Source: JBBSBY01 sp038205805
GTDB lineage: Bacteria; Desulfobacterota; Desulfomonilia; Desulfomonilales; Desulfomonilaceae
DNA: 39,997 nucleotides
Direction: 5' to 3'
NCBI GenBank assembly: GCA_038205805.1
Contig: JBBRBO010000021.1
Location: 1 to 39,997 of the forward strand
The notes beneath the pieces are model-generated. The model did not search any database. It had not been told where the DNA came from and saw only the letters and a program-made list of their open reading frames with translations. This document shows positions 33,834 through 39,997 of this stretch, piece after piece (position 1 is the stretch's first letter; every line of letters starts with the position of its first letter). A program made the translations under genes and the position numbers.

Positions 33834-35954
33834 GTGATCGGGCTTCTCACGGAGCGAATACGACTTCTCCTCGTGGAAGATAACCCCATTGACGTGGAAA
33901 TGCTGCGGGAAGACCTCACCGAAGTCGAGAACGTGACGTTTGATATACAGCACTTTGATCGTTTGCGGGACGGTATTCAAGCCTTGGAAGACAACGACTT
34001 CGATGTGATGCTCCTTGATCTGGGGCTCCCTGATAGCCAAGGTCTGGAGTCCTTTATCCAAGCCCATGCAAAGGCAAAAAATGTCCCCATCGTGGTCTTG
34101 TCCGGTTTGGATGACGAAACCCTGGGCATAGAGGCCGTGCGGAGCGGGGCTCAGGATTATCTCGTCAAGGGCAAATCCGATAAGTATGCGCTCACACGAT
34201 CGTTGACCCATGCAGTGCAGCGTCACCAGCTCCTCATGGAACTCGAGATCAGCAAGGAGAAGCTGGAAGCCCTATACAAGTGGATACCGCTCCCCACCTT
34301 CACTTGGGAACGCGAAGGCGACGATTTTATCCTGGTGGACAAGAACATCGCCGCCCAACAGGAGCGCAATCACAAGATGGAAATCGGCGTCAAAGCCTCC
34401 GAGATCCTCAAGACCTATCCGGACTTACTCAATACTTTTTTCACCTGCTTCCGGGAGAAGAAACCCATTCGCACCACCCAGGAGTTCTCCTTCAAGGGGC
34501 AAGCCACGTCCAGGTATTACGAGTTCACCCACGTGTTCGTGCCCCCGAACAGGATTATGGCGCATGTTGAAGACCTAACCGCCCGCCGCAAGGCCGAACT
34601 CGCCCTGAAACAGAGTGAAGAGCGCTTCAGGGCCATCTTCGAGGGCGCCCAGGACTGCATCTTCCTGAAAGACAAGTCCTTTCGCTACACCCACGTCAAT
34701 CCCGCTATGGCTCGGCTCTACGAAGTTCCTGCGGACAAATTCATCGGCAAGACCGACGAGGAGCTATTCCAGCACAACGCCTCCGCATACATTCAGGAGG
34801 TTGATCGCCGCGTCCTCAAAGGCGAACTCATCGAAGAGGAGCATACTCGCAAGGTGAACGGTATGCCCATCACCTTCAACGAGATGAGAGTCCCAATGCG
34901 GAACAGCAACGGGGAACTCATCGGTCTGTGCGGCATTGCGCGAAACATGACCGAACGTAAGAGCATGCAGCACATCGTCAGCCCCACTGTGGACGAATAC
35001 CCGTCGCAGGCCATGAAGCTCACCTTGAACAAGATACGCATGTGCGCCCAACGGGAGGCCACAATCCTCCTGCTGGGGGAAAGCGGCAGCGGGAAGGATT
35101 ACCTGGCGAAGTATATCCACGATCATTCTAAGCGTGTGGACGGCCCGTTTTACTCGATTAACTGCGCGGCAGTGGCCCGGGAACTTGCGGAATCGGAGCT
35201 TTTCGGGCATGAACGCGGGGCCTTCACCGGCGCTCACGGACGCAAACGCGGCTTGCTCGAACTGGCTGAAGGCGGCACCCTGTTGCTCAATGAAATAGGG
35301 GAGTTGTCGGTGCCGCTCCAAGCGAAGTTGCTGACCTTCCTCGATACGCGCGAATTCACGCGAGTGGGCGGAGAAAAGAAGATCGTCGTGAACGCTCGGC
35401 TCATCGCCGCAACGAACCGCGACCTCGAAAAAGAAGTGCAACAGGGCCGCTTTCGACAGGACCTCTTTTATCGCCTCAATGTCATGACCATCGATATCCC
35501 GCCGCTTCGAGAGCGACGAGAGGACATCCCACTCATCATCAACGACATCGTGGGTAAGCTGAAAGCGGAAATGCAGCTCCCGGATCTGCCTGAAATAGAT
35601 TCCTCCATCCTGAACACCCTGATCAACTACGATTGGCCCGGGAATGTTCGGGAACTCCGGAATGTTCTTGAACGGGCCATTATGCTCTCAGGGGGGAGCG
35701 GCATTTATCTCACGAGCTTGGGGATAACTACCAGCGAACGGGATTGGTCCTACACCATCAACTTCCCGGCGGAACGTTCGCTCAATGACGTTACCCGCGA
35801 GCTGAAAAGCTCCCTGGTGAACGAGGCCCTCCGTCGTTCCGGTGGGAGTCGTCAAGGCGCGGCCAAACTGCTGGGGATTTCACGCTACTCGCTCAAGCAC
35901 TATATGAACTCCCTTGACCTCGATGGCGACGGCGACTCGGACGAAAACGAGTGA
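33834..35954 (+). CDS. Sigma-54-dependent response regulator with receiver, PAS, AAA+ and Fis-type domains
   Basis: About 706 residues. Start uncertain: GTG at 33834 directly follows the previous stop; a TTG at 33789 with AAGGTGG nearby would overlap that gene by 44 bases. Residues about 8-125 are a receiver (LLLVEDNPIDVEML, phospho-Asp near 62 in MLLDLGLPDSQG). PAS domains follow (about 150-260 weak, 265-375 clear: FRAIFEGAQDCIFLKDK). The AAA+ sigma-54 interaction domain has GESGSGKD near 415, the diagnostic GAFTGA near 461 and the NWPGNVRELRN C-terminal signature; the Fis-type HTH is near 650-698 (GAAKLLGISRYSLKHYM). It would activate sigma-54 promoters in response to the adjacent kinase. 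Internal PAS domains are unusual for this class. Confidence 0.9.
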   Translation: MIGLLTERIRLLLVEDNPIDVEMLREDLTEVENVTFDIQHFDRLRDGIQALEDNDFDVMLLDLGLPDSQGLESFIQAHAKAKNVPIVVLSGLDDETLGIEAVRSGAQDYLVKGKSDKYALTRSLTHAVQRHQLLMELEISKEKLEALYKWIPLPTFTWEREGDDFILVDKNIAAQQERNHKMEIGVKASEILKTYPDLLNTFFTCFREKKPIRTTQEFSFKGQATSRYYEFTHVFVPPNRIMAHVEDLTARRKAELALKQSEERFRAIFEGAQDCIFLKDKSFRYTHVNPAMARLYEVPADKFIGKTDEELFQHNASAYIQEVDRRVLKGELIEEEHTRKVNGMPITFNEMRVPMRNSNGELIGLCGIARNMTERKSMQHIVSPTVDEYPSQAMKLTLNKIRMCAQREATILLLGESGSGKDYLAKYIHDHSKRVDGPFYSINCAAVARELAESELFGHERGAFTGAHGRKRGLLELAEGGTLLLNEIGELSVPLQAKLLTFLDTREFTRVGGEKKIVVNARLIAATNRDLEKEVQQGRFRQDLFYRLNVMTIDIPPLRERREDIPLIINDIVGKLKAEMQLPDLPEIDSSILNTLINYDWPGNVRELRNVLERAIMLSGGSGIYLTSLGITTSERDWSYTINFPAERSLNDVTRELKSSLVNEALRRSGGSRQGAAKLLGISRYSLKHYMNSLDLDGDGDSDENE

Positions 35955-36177
35955 TACCGGTTCGCAATCGAAGAAGGAATATTGGGGAGAACCTTCTTGC
36001 AAGAAGGCTTCTCCCCAAATCCCTCTCCACGAACTTTCGCAATTGCCGAAACCCGCTTTTCTCAAGGAGAAAATGCCACTTTCGGTTATTATCGCAACTT
36101 TGGCAGAGAGAGTTTGGAAACCCTACTTTGCAACAAAAGCTCCGCCGATCTTACTTTGCGAAAGCATACGGAAATAC
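35954..36177 (+). repeat. Family 1 repeat copy J, with a perfect first hairpin
   Basis: Begins ATACCGGTTCGC, overlapping the last base of the sigma-54 activator stop codon, and ends near GAAAGCATACGGAAATAC. The first hairpin, 35984-36016, pairs 16 bases of one arm with 17 of the other and one bulge. It separates the convergent sigma-54 activator and the PAS kinase gene. Confidence 0.8.
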
Positions 36178-36291
36178 TATCAGTCTGCAATAAACAACGT
36201 ACTATCGGGGGGATATTTCTTGACTACCCGAACCCGTTTCCACCATGTTTTCATGCGCTTTGGGGCCGTCATCCGGTGCACGTCGAGAGAG

Positions 36292-37530
36292 CTACCGGTC
36301 TTCGCCTTCCCATTCGGAGGGGAAATACACGGGCAGAGAAAACCTGAAGGTCGCGCCGTGACCTTCTTCAGAATCGAGCCATATTCGACCGCCGAAGCTC
36401 TGCACGATCTTTTTCGATATGGCAAGGCCCAGCCCTGTGCCGCCCGGTGTATTCTTTATTCGGACAAACCTATCAAATATCTTTGATTGGTATTCGTTTG
36501 GTATCCCCACTCCGTTGTCCGCAATGGAGGTGATAAGGACCTCATTGCCTTGATGAATATCCACGCGTATGACGGGATTGTCTCTTTCACCCATGTAATT
36601 GGCCGCGTTTCCCACCAGATTATCAAGCACTTGCAAAATGCGGCGGCGTTCAGCCACGATCTGCGGGAGCTGATCCGGGGGATCGAATTCAAGGGTGATG
36701 TTTTTCTCAGAAAAGAGCTGTTCCTTTTGATGAATAACCTCGCGGACCAGTTCTTCCATGCTCAAGGGCGACTTTTCCGGGACGTTGTGCTCTGAGGCGA
36801 GGCTGTCCAGGAGATCCCCGAGGAATTTCTCGACGGTTCCCGTGGCGGTGACCACTTGATGCAGGGCGGGCTCCATCTTCTCCGGGGAAGAGCCTTCTCC
36901 GATCATGCGACGCAATTTCTTGACGAACCCGGCAATGGTGATGACCGGCGACTTGAGGTCATGCGCCACCATTTGGATGAGGGATTCCAGTTCCTCATTG
37001 CGTTCTTCGGATTCGCTGCGTCGCTGCTCCAGTTCCCTGTGGACCTCTTTTCTCTCGGTGATGTCGCGAATGATGCCCGTAAAGAACCTACCATCCTTGG
37101 TGCGCCAGGTGGATAAGGCAAGCTCAATAGGTAATTCCGCGCCGTCTTTCTTTAGGCCGCTTAGTTCGGCGACGCCGCCGATCAGGGAAGGGCGCCCTGT
37201 TTCCAGATAGCGGCGGATTCCCATTGTGTGGGCCTCCTTATATCTTTCGGGTATAATAATGGTGACGGACTTGCCGATAACCTCTGGTTCCGTATGACCG
37301 AATATCCGCGTCGCCCCCTTGTTCCAAAAGACTACCCGATCCTCTGAATCCGTGGAGATAATGGCGTCAACAGCGGATCGCGCCACGGCGCGAAAGCGCT
37401 CTTCGGAATCCTTAAGGGATTGCAGGGCCAGGTTGAGACGGTCTTGGGTGTCTTTCAGATCCCGGTTAAGGCGACGAATCTCGTTGATCTCGTCCACCAA
37501 TTGTTCTTTGGACTTCTGTTCATCGCTCAT
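36292..37530 (-). CDS. Soluble PAS-domain histidine kinase
   Basis: 412 residues without membrane segments. A coiled coil (residues 1-42) leads to a PAS domain (about 44-158: RFRAVARSAVDAIISTDSED, ending FTGIIRDITERK), a second coiled coil, HisKA with phospho-His near 190 (MVAHDLKSPV) and an HATPase with N box (LDNLVGNAANYM), DNGVGIP and GGTGLGLAIS. It is a cytoplasmic kinase sensing an internal signal through PAS. No regulator is adjacent on its strand; the nearby receiver proteins are possible partners. GGGAG precedes the start. Confidence 0.92.
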   Translation of the reverse strand: MSDEQKSKEQLVDEINEIRRLNRDLKDTQDRLNLALQSLKDSEERFRAVARSAVDAIISTDSEDRVVFWNKGATRIFGHTEPEVIGKSVTIIIPERYKEAHTMGIRRYLETGRPSLIGGVAELSGLKKDGAELPIELALSTWRTKDGRFFTGIIRDITERKEVHRELEQRRSESEERNEELESLIQMVAHDLKSPVITIAGFVKKLRRMIGEGSSPEKMEPALHQVVTATGTVEKFLGDLLDSLASEHNVPEKSPLSMEELVREVIHQKEQLFSEKNITLEFDPPDQLPQIVAERRRILQVLDNLVGNAANYMGERDNPVIRVDIHQGNEVLITSIADNGVGIPNEYQSKIFDRFVRIKNTPGGTGLGLAISKKIVQSFGGRIWLDSEEGHGATFRFSLPVYFPSEWEGEDR

Positions 37531-37872
37531 GACACGTCACTCCCAGCGCCGAAGAAGCGGCACGACCTATCCGATGTCGGGCGAAGCCTCCTCCGTGCTC
37601 GTTCAACGGGCTTGTAGAATCCGGATGGGAGACTCTCTCTCTTCCGGATGTCCCTATCGGTATTCCAGATACCAGCATGCGTGCCGGTGAACGGATACTT
37701 CTTCTTAACCTACGGCGGCTGTTACGCCGGGTCAACGCTATCGTTGTAATGGTTCAGCGAGCTTGAGGCGGCTCTGCGCTCGGTGAAGGCCGGATGGGAG
37801 ACTCATCTTCCCGCCGAACCACCCCATAGGTGATTTCAAATGCCGGCAGGGTTCCCGGTGAACGGTTACCTC
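37531..37872. other. Intergenic region with a family 2 repeat
   Basis: Family 2 occupies 37748-37869 and a single arm (GCCGGTGAACGGATAC) occurs at about 37682-37697. No gene is supported. Confidence 0.4.
37748..37869 (-). repeat. Family 2 palindromic repeat, long form
   Basis: Starts AATGGTTCAGCGAGC and ends CCCGGTGAACGGTTAC, 122 bases, with centre GGATGGGAGACTCATCTTCCCG. It ends three bases before the 3' end of the TlpA-like gene. Confidence 0.65.
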
Positions 37873-38376
37873 TTATTTATGCGGCAAAGTTACATAGGGC
37901 GGCGGCTTTTCCCCACGGTAGGAGATTTTGCCGTCCTTGTCGATTACGAAAAAGGTGGGGACCGTTTCCACGCCGAACTTGGTGGTGATTGCGTGATCGT
38001 TATCCATTATCGTGGGTATGTTGATCTTGTATTTGTCGATAAAGTCCTGAGCCTTGTCCTCGTTGTCCTCAAGCCACACGGGATTGATCCCGAGAAACGC
38101 CACGTCGAAATCGCCGAAGCGCTTGGTGAGATCATGGACCGCAGGCGGCACATGGGCTTGACTATGGGGACACCATGAGGACCAAAACACAAGAACCAAG
38201 CGTCCGCCCTTGCGCAGGGCCGCTGAGTCGATACGTTGTTTGTCGAGCGTGGTCGCTTGGAAGGTTGGGGCCATGTCGCCCACCTGAGGCCCCGCCGCGG
38301 GTTCCGACCAACAGAGCCCGCCCCCCAACAAGATGAACGCGGCGATAAGCAAAAGTAGTCGAGGAGCGTGTCTCAT
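37873..38376 (-). CDS. TlpA/ResA-type exported thioredoxin-like protein with a CPHS active site
   Basis: 167 residues from 38376 after GGAGG; the open frame further upstream has no site. Residues 1-25 are a signal peptide (LLLLIAAFILLGGGL). The thioredoxin fold runs from about 30: GDMAPTFQATTLD, the active-site region LVFWSSWCPHSQAH near 63-75, and the cis-Pro loop ETVPTFFVIDKDG. ResA/TlpA proteins reduce or oxidise thiols in the periplasm, e.g. for cytochrome c maturation. Here the second active-site Cys is Ser (C69-P-H-S72), so it cannot do a standard two-Cys exchange. It could bind a mixed disulfide or act as a peroxiredoxin-like/AhpC-TSA protein. Confidence 0.85.
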   Translation of the reverse strand: MRHAPRLLLLIAAFILLGGGLCWSEPAAGPQVGDMAPTFQATTLDKQRIDSAALRKGGRLVLVFWSSWCPHSQAHVPPAVHDLTKRFGDFDVAFLGINPVWLEDNEDKAQDFIDKYKINIPTIMDNDHAITTKFGVETVPTFFVIDKDGKISYRGEKPPPYVTLPHK

Positions 38377-38419
38377 GGTCGCCTCCGTGAATGAAGTATT
38401 TGTCTCGTTCACCGCGCCT

Positions 38420-38624
38420 GATGCCAATGCTTAATCAAAGAAGGAATATTGGGGAGAATTTTCTCTAAACCCTCTCCAAAGATTCTTGCAAATGCCGAAA
38501 CCGGCTTATTTCAAAGACAAAATACCGCTTGCGACGATTATCACACATTTCTTAGAAAGAGGTTGGGAAAACGTGCTTTGCAACAAAAGCTCCGCATTAT
38601 CACCTTTTGAAAGCATATCGGTAT
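38420..38624 (+). repeat. Family 1 repeat copy K
   Basis: Ends GATGCCAATGC and GCATATCGGTAT. The first hairpin is damaged (GGGGAGAATTTTCTC then CCCTCTCC), shortening the copy to about 205 bases; the second hairpin is largely kept. It lies upstream of the TlpA-like gene start. Confidence 0.75.
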
Positions 38625-38879
38625 GAGGCGTCTCTGGACCCACCGGCGGACTGGAGAGACGTATCCCCGCGGCCTTGCCCATGCGTGGTGAACGGTTCCA
38701 ACCAGTCGGTAAAACGTGCGGCGCGGGCTCAAGAGAAACAGCGCGCCTTCTTTAACAATACTCCCATTGTGAGGCTTTTCCAAGCGCGTGAGACCATCCG
38801 AAACACGTGCAGGTAACCGTTCGCCGGGAACCCTGCAATCATTTGAAGCACGTATGGGTCGTTCATGCCGGCTCGGCTG
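38625..38879. other. Intergenic remainder between copy K and the amidohydrolase gene
   Basis: No gene is supported. Single family 2 arms appear at about 38686-38698 (GTGGTGAACGGTTC) and 38814-38829 (GGTAACCGTTCGCCGGG). Confidence 0.35.
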
Positions 38880-39707
38880 TCAGCGATCGAGTCCCAAGAG
38901 GGCCGCGGCGTTGTCCCAGAAAAGCTTATCTAGGGCTTGAGAACTCAGGGGCAATGACCGGATCGTTTCCACTTGTCGTGCCGGCGAGGCGACTCCGGGC
39001 CAATCCGTGCCGAAGACGAAGCGGTCCTGCAAGCGCTCGAAGTGGGGAAACGCAGTCGGCAAATGTAGGGGCGGTATGCCGGAAATGTCGATGCTGGTGT
39101 TCTTGTGTCGCCTCAAGAGCCATTCCGCCTCCTTATACCAAAATGGGCGTCCCCCATGGGAGATGATGATCTTGAGCTTCGGGAAATCCTCGGCTACCTC
39201 ATCGAGCAACAGTGGGTTTGCATATTTGATTCGAGACCCCTTGAAGAGTGATGTGCCCGTGTGAAACATAACCGGGACGTCAAGGCCCTGAGCCGCCTCA
39301 TAGGCCGGCCCGAGGCGTGGATCGTTGGGGTAGAAGTGTCCGTACGGGGGCGCCAGTTTCAGCCCGCGAATACCCAACGTGCGAACGCCGTATTCCACTT
39401 GTTCCCCAGGCGGAGGGCTTTCATAGAGACATATGGAACCAAAGGGTATCAGGCGATCAGGCGCTTCGGCGCAAAAGGCGGCGGTCCATTCGTTGGGGAC
39501 CACGCCGGTGCTCAGGGGGGTGTATTCTGAGAGGATGACGGCCTTATCGACGCCTTCCTGATCCAAAAATCGCACTAGGTCTGCTGCCTGGGTCGCATCT
39601 GAAATGATCTCGGCGTAGGCCGGGTTGAGCTTATCGAAGAACTCACCAACCCAGGGAGTCCATTGAGCTTTGTCGCCTGCGTGCACGTGCATATCGAGTA
39701 TGGGCAT
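38880..39707 (-). CDS. Amidohydrolase-family metal-dependent hydrolase
   Basis: 275 residues from 39707, after CAGGAGG; the open frame upstream runs into a family 1 repeat and is not part of the gene. It is a TIM-barrel amidohydrolase (the amidohydrolase 2 type): metal ligands HxH at residues 7 and 9 (DMHVHAG), FHTGTS near 148-153, ISHGG near 182-186 and the catalytic Asp in FGTDWPG near 235. Relatives are decarboxylases or hydrolases of cyclic acids, such as aminocarboxymuconate semialdehyde decarboxylase-like enzymes; the substrate is unknown. The repeat copy L begins 15 bases upstream of the start. Confidence 0.88.
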   Translation of the reverse strand: MPILDMHVHAGDKAQWTPWVGEFFDKLNPAYAEIISDATQAADLVRFLDQEGVDKAVILSEYTPLSTGVVPNEWTAAFCAEAPDRLIPFGSICLYESPPPGEQVEYGVRTLGIRGLKLAPPYGHFYPNDPRLGPAYEAAQGLDVPVMFHTGTSLFKGSRIKYANPLLLDEVAEDFPKLKIIISHGGRPFWYKEAEWLLRRHKNTSIDISGIPPLHLPTAFPHFERLQDRFVFGTDWPGVASPARQVETIRSLPLSSQALDKLFWDNAAALLGLDR

Positions 39708-39721
39708 AGAAACCTCCTGGA

Positions 39722-39859
39722 ATACCAATGCGCACTCAAAGAAGTAGTATCGGGGAGAACCTTCTTGGAAGAAGGCTTCTCCCCAAACCCCTCTCCAAGA
39801 ACTTCTGCTATTGCCGAAACCGGCTTTTCTCAAGGAGAAAATGTCGCTTTCGGCGAATC
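39722..39859 (+). repeat. Family 1 repeat copy L, truncated on the right by copy M
   Basis: Starts ATACCAATGCGC and has both hairpins, but stops after CGGCGAAT, where copy M begins two bases later at 39862. The missing third of the element suggests deletion between, or insertion of M next to, an older copy. It lies 15 bases from the amidohydrolase start. Confidence 0.8.
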
Positions 39860-39861
39860 TT

Positions 39862-39997
39862 ATACCAATGCGCAGCCAAAGAAGTAATATCGGGGAGAAC
39901 CTTCTTGAAAGAAGGCTTCTCCCCGAACCCCTCTCCAAGAACTTTTAAATGGCCGAAACCGGCTTTTCTCAAGGAGAAAAGGCCGCTTTCGGCATAT
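39862..39997 (+). repeat. Family 1 repeat copy M, cut by the window edge
   Basis: Starts ATACCAATGCGCAGCC. Over its 136 bases it has two mismatches to copy D (9474-9609). The right part lies outside the window. Confidence 0.85.

Noticed and set aside
38541..38783. An 80-codon minus-strand frame between the TlpA-like and amidohydrolase genes
   Set aside because: Part of it is repeat copy K read in the minus direction and the rest is non-coding spacer; no ribosome-binding site or family signal.
1..39997. Regularly spaced repeats as a CRISPR array
   Set aside because: The repeats are long, dispersed, in both orientations and at irregular distances; no short direct repeats with uniform spacers or cas genes were seen.

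Overview
The window looks like a chromosomal segment of a Gram-negative, anaerobic or syntrophic bacterium, most likely a sulfate-reducer-like member of the former Deltaproteobacteria. This is inferred from gene content: acyl-CoA beta-oxidation genes, a MeaB mutase chaperone, a DsrE-type protein, an iron-sulfur FAD oxidoreductase, a rubrerythrin-like protein, a sigma-54 activator, PAS-rich signalling proteins, an inverse autotransporter and an O-antigen ligase. No rRNA, tRNA, CRISPR array, phage module or transposase gene was found. Genes are mostly single or in short operons on both strands, separated by long non-coding gaps that are largely filled by two dispersed repeat families.

Layout. 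0.2-2.6 kb (minus): a frameshifted inverse autotransporter and a small secreted coiled-coil protein. 2.9-3.9 kb (plus): a DsrE-family protein and a secreted Gly/His/Arg-rich protein with a terminator. 4.1-5.7 kb: a fused PyrD-PyrK dihydroorotate dehydrogenase. 6.1-7.9 kb (minus): an exported protein, pcm, and a multiply frameshifted M23 peptidase in a pcm-nlpD-like order. 8.2-8.9 kb: an HTH/DksA-type zinc-finger protein. 9.7-11.7 kb: a 3-hydroxyacyl-CoA dehydrogenase/enoyl-CoA hydratase fusion. 11.9-13.9 kb: an HTH/zinc-ribbon protein and RdgB. 14.3-18.8 kb (minus): a tightly coupled operon of acyl-CoA dehydrogenase, MeaB and a penicillin-acylase-like protein lacking its nucleophile. 19.2-21.2 kb: an FeS/FAD oxidoreductase with an internal 54-bp tandem duplication. 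21.8-25 kb (plus): a protein with two repeated GPSKSGKT motifs, a ferritin-like protein, a lipoprotein, an FmdB-like zinc ribbon and an unknown protein. 25.2-29.5 kb (minus): a REC-PAS regulator, a small membrane protein, an O-antigen ligase and a PfkB kinase. 30.7-36 kb (plus): a signalling row of solute-binding protein, membrane histidine kinase, single-domain response regulator and sigma-54 activator. 36.3-39.7 kb (minus): a PAS histidine kinase, a TlpA-like protein and an amidohydrolase.

The most distinctive feature is the repeat content. Family 1 (12 copies, about 223 bp intact, imperfect terminal inverted repeats beginning ATACC, two long internal hairpins) is a MITE-like element; three copies carry nested insertions, one flanked by 12-bp direct repeats. 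Family 2 (palindromic, ends GTAACCGTTCACC/GGTGAACGGTTAC) occurs in a 121-bp form and a 46-47-bp form. Several enzymes also lack a textbook catalytic residue: Gly for the acylase nucleophile, Asn for the dehydrogenase His, and Ser for the second thioredoxin Cys. All functional statements rest on motif reading; no database search was possible.
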